Source of the DNA: Gari tellinella
Lineage: Eukaryota; Mollusca; Bivalvia; Cardiida; Psammobiidae
DNA length: 64,000 nucleotides
Reading direction: 5' to 3'
Assembly: GCA_922989275.2 (NCBI GenBank)
Contig: OV277872.1
Span: 29,967,619 to 30,031,618, forward strand
Numbering within the stretch: position 1 is the stretch's first letter; each line of letters opens with the position of its first letter. Made by a program: the position numbers and the translations under genes. Positions 44,778-54,288 of this stretch are shown here, piece by piece. The notes under the pieces were generated by a model. The model saw only the letters and a list, made by a program, of their open reading frames with translations. It had not been told where the DNA came from and did no database searches.

Positions 44778-45791
44778 TTACTTAATAGTTGCGCGAATAT
44801 GTGACGAAGACTGGTCTATAATCTTATCAATGTCAGTAGATTTTGCTTTCCACAATCTAAGATCTGCTTTGAGAATTTGATTCTCTGTCACAACATCTCT
44901 CAATGTAACATTGTCAGGGACAAGCAACAGTTGTCCCTTACTGTCGGGAAATATATTAACTGACGTTCCGAGTTCTTTCTCGAGTTTCCTACGAATGTGT
45001 TTTCTTGTAGAATGAGACATGTTTTCAACTCCACGGGAAATTATAAAGGATTCTAGTTTCGTAGTTAGTAAAGAGACTGGCGTTATTTCCTTGTTTGGTA
45101 TAATATATTCTCTGATATGTGCGAAAAGATCCCCATACGCAGCACTTTCAACACTTTGATATAAACTGTCCCCGGTTTCATCGTTTTCTTGTTTATGTTT
45201 GGCTTCAGTGTTTATTCCCTTTTGTTTGGTATATAATTTATAGCATGATGCATGATAGTGTGCCTCTGCTGCAACTATGTCTCTACCTGTCATTGCAATA
45301 ATGTGCTCATCTCCCTTTGCAATAGCACATTCTCTCAATGTGTGGTCTGCCCTTAGTTGCAAAGCTTGTGTCAATTTTTCACGCTTATTGCTTCGTTTTT
45401 CGTATTTACTTTTCTTGCAGAAAATACAAACATGGCCATATACCCTTCTGTCTGCAGATTCCCTTTTCGTTCTTTTCGTCTCACTACTGCTACCGCTTGC
45501 TTCATATGTGGAATCGTCTTTTGACTGCCTTTTCAATGTCTCTAAATCCCTTTTCATTGTGAAGACGCTTCGACATTGCCTGTGATAGTAAATGTTTGGA
45601 AGTTCATTGGGGGCAATTTGTGCTGCAACTTCCAGTATAGGTTTGTGGTCTCTTACTTTTGCCGCCTCAAGTAACGTCAGCCAAGACTCTAAGGAGTTGG
45701 GACTGACATGATTGTCCTCTTCGGCAGAGCATACATTTGTTTGTAAAATACATCGTGGTTTTGCAACAGATATACTTTTCTGGATTTCCAT
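44778..45791 (-). CDS. N-terminal segment: two Cys/His zinc-binding-like modules
   Basis: There are 337 codons from ATG at 45791 to TAA at 44778. Two similar modules can be seen: C14-x6-C21 ... H70-x2-C73 (ending Y-Y-H-R-Q-C-R-S-V-F) and C122-x2-C125 ... H180-x2-C183 (ending H-Y-H-A-S-C-Y-K-L-Y). Both have a pair of cysteines, about 50-55 residues, then Y-H-x2-C followed by an aromatic residue and Thr, so they look like duplicates of one metal-binding fold. Between them lies a Ser/Thr/Lys-rich linker. The last 100 residues are charged and probably helical. The family is not recognised by name. The TAA is immediately followed in frame by D-V-P-S-P-P-W-P-F-H-P and on into the next segment, so it is a nonsense break or a recoding site rather than a true end. 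Confidence 0.75.
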   Translation of the reverse strand: MEIQKSISVAKPRCILQTNVCSAEEDNHVSPNSLESWLTLLEAAKVRDHKPILEVAAQIAPNELPNIYYHRQCRSVFTMKRDLETLKRQSKDDSTYEASGSSSETKRTKRESADRRVYGHVCIFCKKSKYEKRSNKREKLTQALQLRADHTLRECAIAKGDEHIIAMTGRDIVAAEAHYHASCYKLYTKQKGINTEAKHKQENDETGDSLYQSVESAAYGDLFAHIREYIIPNKEITPVSLLTTKLESFIISRGVENMSHSTRKHIRRKLEKELGTSVNIFPDSKGQLLLVPDNVTLRDVVTENQILKADLRLWKAKSTDIDKIIDQSSSHIRATIK

Positions 45792-45946
45792 TATTTGATT
45801 ATATTCAGAATAACGGGTACAGTATGTCTTATTTATTACAATTTCAATATATCATCATTGGAAACAAATGTTAATCAGCTAAAAACTATCAGATTAGGGA
45901 AGAAATAATGACTGAGTTTTCAAAGGTGGTGATGATGATGATGATA

Positions 45947-46400
45947 GGTTGAGTTTTACTGCCTTGCGACACAAAATAGGTCACATAGCACCGATGATTG
46001 ATGAGGGTTGATTAGATTTAGATGATGATGATTTCGGCAAATCCCATTCGTTGCTAGGCGGCGAATAGATCAAACCCACCAAACTGCTTTCCTCTTAGTT
46101 CTTGGCAGAGGGGATACTTTCGGTCTGATAAACAAAAACAATTCCCTCTGACAATTAATTTCTTAGCGGCTCCCTTGTCCAATAATTATAAAAAGCTTAA
46201 AACTAAACACCTAAGATTAACGTGCTAATACAAACTAATTTGGACTTCCGACTATCTGTCTAATAAATGATTATGAACAATTAACTAAAAGAACACAAAC
46301 AGAATCACAGAAACCTTTTTGTGATCAAATGAGACTACTACCTGTCCATGCCAGGGACACGAACGACTTGGCAATAGTCACAGACCACTAGCGGGCGAAA
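45947..46400 (-). mobile_element. Possible tRNA-derived SINE upstream of the FEN1-like gene
   Basis: On the minus strand a weak A-box-like CTAGTGGTCTGTG and B-box-like CGTTCGTGTCCC lie near 46395-46345. At the other end (45948-45985) a core-like GCTATGTGACCTATTTTGTG / CGCAAGGCAGTAAAACTCAAC segment recalls SINE tails. No target duplication was found and the middle is unassigned. A short GATGAT run is at about 45933-45945. Confidence 0.3.
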
Positions 46401-47390
46401 TACTTGTAGGCTGTCTTTTTTAAGCTGGCTAAGCGTTTGACTAATACATTTCCATCATATACTGGGATATACGGACAACTTAGTACAAAGCTATTGTCTT
46501 TAGCCAATGGCTCTCTCCAGTTTGCTTGAAGATGTTACCTGGTCACAGACAAGGGACAGAGTGACGAACTTTTGAAAAATCTGCGCCTTTTTTACTGCTC
46601 TCCTCTGCTATATCTTATAAGCGTCTCTTGTGATCAAGACTCAAACGTCTAGATCTTCAACTAATAAATACTAATTAGTTCAGCCTAAAATGATTTCTTT
46701 ATCATATTAACGCATGATTTATTATTGAAACAACAACACTGCGTCACTTTAAAACTTGATTCAATTAAATGCAACAAAATAAGACTATATTTTAAATAAA
46801 CAGAACAAAATATCTACTTCCTGATATGACGTAGGTATATATAGTTTAGGTCTCACACCGATATAAAACAATAGGTTATTTTTAGGTCGTTTGAAATTTC
46901 TAATAGCCTCTTCGTCACAGATTTGAAAATATAATGTCAGTGAACTTATGAATAAGATACTACTTGAGCAATATAAATTAAATGTCTCTGTTCTATTAAA
47001 CGCTTTGAAAGTAAACATTCTATTCATTAAGTGTACATTTTAAAACATGTATCGGTTTTACGTACTTAAATAATATCGCTTTCGGTCAAATAGGGACGCG
47101 TTATTTTTTGGAGACAAAAGCCGTAAGTTGCCCAACTGAAATAGATATAAAATGTATCTTATTGTAGCAGGCGCAGGGGGTAAGTTAACATATGAAATGC
47201 TTCGTTGTCTTTCATTTTAAGATAACTATATTTATCATTAAAATATTGATAATGACCCCTATTACATAAACAACCATTTCACTTGTCTATTAATCCCTTT
47301 AGAGCATGCTGAATTGTTGTCTGCTTCAAATATATCGTCTGAGAAAAAATAAAAAAAATAAACTGTATATTTTTGAATAAAATTATTACT
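46400..47390. other. No gene recognised
   Basis: AT-rich sequence without coding or element signals that I can support. Confidence 0.4.
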
Positions 47391-47397
47391 ATGAGTT

Positions 47398-47466
47398 GGA
47401 AACAGTTTGGATCCAGATCAGACGCATCGTAACTCGGCGTCTGATTTGGATCCAATCTGTTAGAAA
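47398..47466. repeat. Central hairpin of P/Q-type MITE
   Basis: ACAGTTTGGATCCAGATCAG and CGTCTGATTTGGATCCAATC arms around ACGCATCGTAACTCGGCGT. Outer ends not identified. Confidence 0.6.
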
Positions 47467-47534
47467 GTATTAGCCAAGTTGCGCATAGCACTTATGTTAA
47501 CATTTTGTCATGAATAAACTATGAAAAAAGTGTT

Positions 47535-47757
47535 TATATTGCCCATAGTGTGGGTCACAGTCGATATTACACTTCATAGGAAATTTGGTGGGTGGGGTAA
47601 CAAAAATGGCTCAAAAGCCAACAAAGCTGCCATGGATTTACTGCTATCATACATTTCCTTAAAGTGCAGGGTTTGGGCTTTCCGAAAATCATAGTGAACC
47701 TTATTCACCCGATCGGTACCCGTACCTCAAATTTCAGGTGCCTGGCTCACGGCCTAA
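47535..47757. repeat. Dispersed repeat, inverted relative to 36740-36960
   Basis: GGTGGGTGGGGTAACAAAAA, TGGCTCAAAAGCCAACAAAG, CATGGATTTACTGCTATCAT, AAAATCATAGTGAACCTTAT and CTGGCTCACGGCC mirror the earlier copy on the opposite strand. Confidence 0.75.
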
Positions 47758-48289
47758 TAATCTTTGTGTAGTTATTAAGCCTCTTGAACAAATGTGTATA
47801 TTGCCAGTTGATTTATATAGAGACAGTGCGAATATAACGCACATCGTACGTTTTTGTTCTTTGCCTTATATACTTATCTACGCTTTTGTGCTGACTGTAT
47901 ACCAAAATCTGAATTTTGTGTATTATCTCTTAAATAAGCTTTAAAGTCATTATTTTTATGTACTGGACATTTTATACATTACCAAAGATTATAACTTGCT
48001 GGTGTAAAAGTAAAAAATTTCAATTCTTAATTATTAGGAATAATCAACTATTTAGACTAAATTTATGTATATTGAAAGAACTGTTCGATGTTAGACGGTT
48101 GGTGAATATAACCTGTAGAGAAATCAAACACAAGGAGATTGCTAATTCGTTCACACGACAACTCTCTCCACAAGCTATTGCGATTTGTTGGGACTGAAAA
48201 CAGTTAGTATTAAAGAGAGAATGTTTGCTACAGATCGACGATACGTCATAGAGGTTCCATGACAAGCTAGAACTGTAGTGGTATCAAGG

Positions 48290-48540
48290 TTTGGTAGTTC
48301 AGCGGAGACAACGCTGAACAATTTGTTCGAGACTAGATCTCATCATATGGTTCATCAACGCCGAGCAGTCATCTTGAGAATAGCGCTGGTGATACAGTTC
48401 ATCATTAGCCTACCCAAAGCTGAGCATTAGTGCTCGTCAAACAGCTCAACATCAGTTTTCATCATAGTGTGGCTCAGCACAAGTAACGCTGAGCCTACAT
48501 CGGTTAACAGTCCAGCCTGCACAGTGCTCAAACAGTTTGA
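48290..48540. repeat. Degenerate GCTGAGC/CATCA word repeats
   Basis: GCTGAAC, GCCGAGCAG, GCTGAGCATTAGTGC, GCTCAACATCAG, GGCTCAGCAC and GCTGAGCCTACATC recur every 20-40 bp. No frame or TIR is visible. Confidence 0.4.
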
Positions 48541-49364
48541 GAGTACGAGACTATTGATTGATTATAGTTACATGTATTAGTTTTGTGGGAAAAGTATCGC
48601 ATCCACTTTAAGTTAGTTTCATACATTTTATATAGTTTTTATGTAGTTTCATGCTCAATCATCAGGCAAGATAGCCCAAGGAAAATTCATATATATTTCA
48701 TATAGTCTGTATATTTTGTTGATGCCTTAGTTAGTGTCCGGCTAAAGACACTGTCGCCTCATAGAACGCCCGATTTAAACACAGTTCAAGCTTAGGGCTC
48801 TAGCATTAGGGTTCAGGATCCAAACTGTTTGTCACTCGTATCGATATGTTTTAAGGCATACTAAATCAAATTTTACTTTGAAACGATCTTGCAAACAACA
48901 AAATTGAAGCAGGCGACAATGAAACGGTTAAGGGGTAAACACGTCGCGGACAATTTGGCAGTGAACGGGTTAAAAGCAAAGGAAACGTAAGTGCAATGTA
49001 ATAAAAAGGGAGCAATGACATTTCTAAAACAAATCTTACAATTAATATTATTCTAATCGGCTAACAGTTATAGCCTAACCAAACGCCGTGATACTGTTCG
49101 CAATGGTCATAAAAGTTTAAGCGGAAACGCGTTTGTTTGCCAACGGTTTCTTATTTGTATATTTTTGGTTTAAGTTGTTAGTGACATATAAGCACGTAAG
49201 GCACGACAGTTATACTTCTTTATGCGGAATAGGATATATCGACTTTTTGGTTTGTTTGGACCATATTTCAGAAGCAAACATGAAAATGAACAATAATAAA
49301 CCTTTGTGATATCTGATATGGGTATTCACTGTTTCTAACATAATACTTATACATAAATAACAAC

Positions 49365-49997
49365 ATATCGTCGGCCTAATATCAAAACCTCGTATTGTCA
49401 GTTTTTAAAATTTAACAGAAGAGACGTGTTTTTTTTATGTCTAGCTATTTAAAACATTGACAAAATCTCTATAAATTTGAAATATACTATTACATGTAAG
49501 ATATCATACTATAATATGTCACTAACTGAATTTCGTCTAAGTACAAAGAATAATTGAGTAATAGTTTAATTATTGTTGTATACGACTCTTTGACATCACC
49601 TTAACACAAATTTATGAATATATCAAATCAAAATATCGTATAGTCAGTTTTTAAAATTTTAAATATCGTATATAGCTCAAATTGCTTCCCATGAATGTGC
49701 ATAGGTAAAAGCCTCGTATTTCAAAAAACATAACAGAAACTAGCAGTTAAAGGTTATGCAACTAGACAAATGCATAGTAAAAACCTTCACTCAAATAAAA
49801 GCTATAATTCTATTGCTTCATATCGTTTCAAAGACTGAGAGATACAGACACATCACAAAACTACATTTTTTTTCCGACCAAGTACGATGTTTTGAAATCA
49901 TGACTTTTGTACCAATCAGTTTACGACATTTCATCAGGTGACTGTTGACAGCTTTTCTCATTGGGATAGAAGTACGGCGTATTGTCAGAATCTGCGT
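49365..49997. mobile_element. Element X, copy 1 (truncated on the right by unit 1)
   Basis: It starts ATATCGTCGGCCTAATATCA and matches the complete copy at 61164-61839 for about 630 bp (same order of TATTTAAAACATTGAC, GATATCATACTATAATATGT, ATTGGGATAGAAGTACGGCG). It breaks off at TCAGAATCTGCGT, where the large TIR unit begins. Non-coding. Confidence 0.75.
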
Positions 49998-51939
49998 AGG
50001 TGCGTTCAAATTGCCGATCTGACACCCCGATCGAACTCGATCACGCGGTCGTACTTGGTCTGCTTTGGGGTCCTGGTCGGTCTGCTAAGGGGTCCTGGTC
50101 GATCGAGAGCGGTCTACATCGATCGAGTTCGGTCGGCCTAACTACTCGGAAATTTGGAACATGCTCCAAATATCCGTGTAGCGATCGAGAAGACTGATGG
50201 TCTGGGAGTAGTCTGGAATCGGTCTAGTAGCGCTCGGGTCAGCTCGAGTACGCAATCGAGTTGATAGAGAATTCTTGTTACATTATTGTGGCGACCTCTA
50301 CTCGATCTGTACCCGATTAACTCGACTCCACAGGATCTGAATCCGACCGTGTTCGATTTCATTGGCTCCATCACCGCAAGGAATAGTCGACCACACTCGT
50401 TATGTTCTCGATTGCACTCGATGTGGTCTTGATTTCTACACGACTGTTATCGACCTCTACACGACCTCTCTCGACCTCAACTCGAGGTTACTATTCCTCT
50501 TTAGCGAAGCACATTTTTTTGTTTTTCACAAGTGGGATGGAAAAGTCGTCGGTTGTTCACTACTTGCTTACATTTAAAATATTCAGCTGCCTATAGGAGG
50601 AGAAACTGCTCTGGCATTGTAACCCTCTTTTATAAGTTCGTCTTTAGAAGGGGCGTATATGGGACCCGTTTCATAAAACTTCGTATATTTTGTCTTTTGC
50701 CACCGTTTTTTGTTGTACGTTTTGTTTGGTTTGTGCGCTAAAATTTGCGTAAAAACAACGTCTCAAACGCGTTTTCTTGCCTTTATTTAGTACAAATAAA
50801 TACATTTTCCTTGTTTACTATAATTGGCAATAATAATGGAGAGGACAATCCCCCCCCCCCTTGTTCCTACGGCTTGCGTATTATGCAATGGCGCTGTTCA
50901 TCCGTCTTTCCGTCCGTGGACTTGTTTTGCTTGTCCGTTCTGTAACGTAAGTATATTTATTCCAATGCGTTTGAAACTTGGTCATTATGTATATAACCAA
51001 ACTGTCTTGCATAAGTTCGATGGCACTAAGATTACCCCAGACACTCAAGAAATATGACCCTTTTATCGACAAAAATGAGCATTTGTGTAGAAAGGCAAAC
51101 ATTAATTTTATCTATCTGTTCAACCCCTTTCAGATTTGATATGGTTGTACAACCTGTGAAGGGATTGGATATATATTACGGGTTTTCCATGTGACTTTTT
51201 TCAGAATTATGCCCCTTTTTTCAGTTTCTTAACCTGTTCTTGCTATTGCTCTATTACCTTTCTCTACTGACCGATGTTAATAACCCCTACAAATGTACCT
51301 CGATTATACCATACCACAACAGCTCAAACAAGACAGTGTTTGGAAATATTTGTATTAAATTTTAGCAAAGTTGTGCCCCTTTTATTGCCAAAATAGGCAT
51401 TTTCTTTGATTTCTGTGCTTTCAAAGGATGTCCCCTTATTCAGAACTTATTGTGTAGAAAAGGCAAGAACTGTATAATAATCAGATTTGATACAAAAAAT
51501 TACGGGAGTTGACATAACATAATTGGTTTCCATGTGACGCATATGTTTTCCCAGTTTTCCTCTTTGCCATAGTGGGTTATTTTTAACACGGGCTTGAATG
51601 TTTAATTATTTCCCGTGTTACTAATAATCCTGTCAGAGAATTTTGTTAGATGTTTTACATGTATTTACTTACTGTGCTGGCGGTCTTTTTGATTGTAAGG
51701 TTGTGGAACAGGGTTTATATTTTATGTACACTGTTCGTTTTTATAGGTGAATATAGGAGATAAGTGTGAGGTTGGGCGCCCCTAAACCCAGGTTTAACCC
51801 CCCAGTGGTTGTTAATGGTTAATTAATTTATAATTGATTATTGATTGCTACTGACCGTACCAAGGCGGGCTCCTATGTTCACTTAGCTTTATGTTTGTCT
51901 TGCGTGTTGTTTTCTATTTAGTGTGTAGATGCAGGAATG

Positions 51940-52005
51940 GTATTGCGTGTGTGTGTGTGTGTGTGTGTGTGGTTGTGTGTGTTTGTTATGGTATGGCTGT
52001 GTGTG
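51940..52005. repeat. GT microsatellite
   Basis: About 13 GT pairs from 51947, followed by GGTTGTGTGTGTTTG and a second short GT run. Confidence 0.95.
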
Positions 52006-52741
52006 TGTTCTGCTTTAGAGATGGGTGTATTGTTTGTGTTGCGTTTCCTGCTTGAGTCTTCTTTCGTATTTATTTGACGCCGACTTGCTGTGCTCTTGTT
52101 GAGAATGCGAAAACACCGGAATTTATGAAGCACAAGATCAGGTTGCTGTCACCCCTACCCGAAACACTCTCCCCTTAAAGTAAGTTCTGCTGCTGATAGT
52201 ATTATGTTAAAGTCTTTCCTGTCAAACCTTGAAGAGTTTCTCTTTCAATTGTGATATATTGTACAATATTTCAATGTATATTTTTTTAAAAAGAGCAGAG
52301 CTGTTGTTTAACAGATCCTGATACATGTAGTAATCAAAATCACCCCGTTAATATCGAAAGGTTATCAAAAACCGTTAATGACATGTTTAGCTCACTTTAA
52401 CAAAGCTCAGGGCAGCTATGTACAATGATCGCCTTTTTCCGACGCTCGCTCGTCCGTGGGTACGTACTTACGCCCGCAAGTTCTTGTGAAGACATATGAG
52501 GCCACAGTTATGAGTGAATCTTCACCAAACTTCATCAAAACGTTGTTCTATATTGAATCTAGGTCACGTTGGAATAATGGTCATGCCGGATCAAAAAAAT
52601 TATCAATAGGTAAATCTTTAGAAAAGCCTGTGAAATTATTTCGAGGTCAACTTAAATATACTCAGGTGAGCGAATTCAGAGCCACCATGGCCCTCTTGAT
52701 GTTTATGTTTGCTAACATAATGTAACTTGGTGACACAGTTG

Positions 52742-52814
52742 TGACTCAACTGGGACTCGAACCCAGGACCTCTAGCTTACCATGCCAATAGTCTAACCAC
52801 TGAGCTACAGAGTC
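52742..52814 (-). tRNA. tRNA-like gene in the 3' LTR of the TRIM (degraded)
   Basis: It has the same 73-nt layout as the 5' LTR copy. A box TAGCTCAGTGG and B box GGTTCGAGTCC are intact, and the T arm (CTGGG/CCCAG) pairs fully. The anticodon arm and D-stem have mismatches (GACT in place of GAGC). Confidence 0.55.
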
Positions 52815-52957
52815 ACACAGAAAAGCCTTTCAACCATTTTACCCGGTTACATACACCCCTCTACACAAGAATTCGTCCCGAATTCTAACTCAAAGAACAC
52901 TCCACGAGTTTCTTATCTTTACCTATATTTCATTCAAACTACCTGAAGAGTTATTTA

Positions 52958-52970
52958 CGTTCGGCGCCAA
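52958..52970 (-). promoter_or_regulatory. Primer-binding site of the TRIM
   Basis: TTGGCGCCGAACG on the minus strand, directly inside the 5' LTR. It would pair with a tRNA 3' end in CGTTCGGCGCCA form; the primer tRNA is not identified. Confidence 0.7.
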
Positions 52971-52992
52971 ATGTAACTTGGTGAAAAAGTTG

Positions 52993-53065
52993 TGACTCAA
53001 CTAGGACTCGAACCCAGGACCTCTGGATTACCATGCCAACGCTCTAACCACTGAGCTACCGAGTC
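52993..53065 (-). tRNA. tRNA-like gene in the 5' LTR of the TRIM, Thr-like (GGT)
   Basis: A 73-nt cloverleaf can be drawn: acceptor GACTCGG/TTGAGTC (7 pairs with two G-T), D arm GCTC/GAGC, anticodon arm TTGGC-ATGGTAA-TCCAG (one mismatch and one G-T; anticodon GGT, threonine), variable AGGTC, T arm CTGGG-TTCGAGT-CCTAG (one G-T), discriminator A. A and B boxes are intact. Whether it is charged is unknown. Its place is inside the LTR rather than in the primer site. Confidence 0.7.
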
Positions 53066-54288
53066 ACCCAGAAAAGCCTTTCAACCATTTCACCGTATTC
53101 TCTAACCGGTTACAATAATGCCCCCTGAACACCAGCATTTAGATACTGCCACCATCCCCAACCATCAAATGACAAGATTAAACGGGTACCATGAACTCAA
53201 TTATCCCACTCGTGTTCCTCATCTTATCCTTCTACCGTCTCCAATATCCAGAAAGCCATTTACCCTGGAATACCTAGCTGATGTACATTGTACTGTAGTA
53301 GATATTCTCCATATTTTTCTTATATATAACTGAGGTCAAGGACAACGTAACAGTAGCTTTCAAATGGTTCACATCACACCAAAACCTCAAGATGTACTCA
53401 CATAAAAATATGGAAATATGTTGTTTAGACAAGTAAGACATGAACACATTTATGATTGAGTTCAAAGGTCAAGGTAAACGCGAGCTGATAATGGTTCGCC
53501 AAACTCCACTATACACAGATGTACTCACAACCAAAGTTTGGTTAATCTGAAGTGTAATAGTACATGTAGATATACCCTTGATAAGCATTTTGTCTATAAT
53601 TGCTGTCAAACTCGATGGTCAAATGCACAGCGACCTCAACAGAACTCTGTTTTCCGATGATGTACGTACACTGTTAGGGGCACAACTAGCTTCGGAAGCA
53701 TAAAAGTAGTATTTTGAAGTTATAGAACAACGAGCAATTAGGGTATTACATGCGTACATGCTTGTAATTAATAGCTCCACAAAATGAGGAAATCACCAAT
53801 TTACTTTGGACGTTTTAGCAATATGTTCCATTTGCATAGATATGGTTGTCAGATGAAGTACTGCCTCAAGCCAACGTCTAGTCGAAGTGTACTAATCATG
53901 GTCCTTGATGAATTGGACAGTGTACACAAAACACACCAATTTCTGTCATTATCCACTTAAATCCGGTACAATCGAGTTGCGATCGTGTACTGATTGAATA
54001 GGGATCGGCTTGATATCGGGTAGAGATCAAGATGATCGTGTTCATCGCTTAAACATCGGGAACCAGTTAGGTGGTCGTGAAGAGGTCGGGTAATGGTCGA
54101 GTAGAGGTCAAATAGTGGTCGACAAAGGTCTTGTGATGGTCTGGTGTAGATCGTATATGATCGAGTAAAGATCGAAATGCCGTCGGGTAGGACCCACGAC
54201 TAACATTATGCTCGAATTCGGTCGGGAAAATACGCCAGTCGGGGCGATCGAGGTCTAGTACTCAGATCGGCAATGTGAACGCACCTTA

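Larger units (their letters stand above)
37796..45791 (-). pseudogene. Single-exon FEN1-like/CXC gene, broken in three places
   Basis: Three segments line up on the minus strand as one ancestral reading frame of about 1,570 codons: 45791-44778, 44777-41285, and 38002-37796 beyond a 3.3-kb inserted element. The first two are in the same frame and are separated only by a TAA (44778-44780). After removing the element and one copy of the CCGG duplication, the frame continues directly into P-T-S-V-L-D-L-L-A-C-N-C. A third lesion, one extra T in a run of five (37961-37965), then shifts the frame by one base before the rest of the cysteine-rich tail. Predicted parts: two N-terminal Cys/His modules, a long unassigned middle, a FEN1/XPG-like nuclease core, and a CXC tail followed by an acidic end. 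Absence of introns and a long intact frame suggest a recently active, possibly mobile, gene family. AATAAA overlaps the stop (TGAATAAA). Confidence 0.75.
52721..53114 (-). mobile_element. 394-bp miniature LTR retrotransposon (TRIM) with tRNA-bearing LTRs
   Basis: Two direct repeats, 52972-53114 (5' LTR in element sense) and 52721-52851 (3' LTR), each start TGTAAC and end GTTACA on the minus strand and are alike except for a 12-nt indel near the 5' edge. The 120-bp interior has, just after the 5' LTR, TGGCGCCGAAC, a typical tRNA primer-binding sequence, and just before the 3' LTR a purine run AGAGGGGTG. ATAA flanks both sides (52717-52720 and 53115-53118). Sister copies of the host unit lack the element and read straight through, GCTAACATTATGCCCC. 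It has no coding capacity and would need another element's enzymes. Each LTR contains a tRNA-like gene in the sense orientation. Confidence 0.88.
49998..54287. mobile_element. Large TIR unit 1 (family U, 4.3 kb)
   Basis: It begins AGGTGCGTTCAAATTGCCG and ends CGGCAATGTGAACGCACCTT. About 500 bp at each end consist of degenerate TCGA/GATCG words; on the left TCTACACGACC-type and on the right GGTCGTGTAGA-type, spaced about 10.5-11 bp. The middle holds a conserved non-coding body with CCGTCCGTGGACTTGTTTTG and GCTCGCTCGTCCGTGGGTAC words. It includes a GT microsatellite and a tRNA-bearing TRIM. No transposase frame; small frames across the TCGA zone are by-products of the repeat. Confidence 0.8.
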
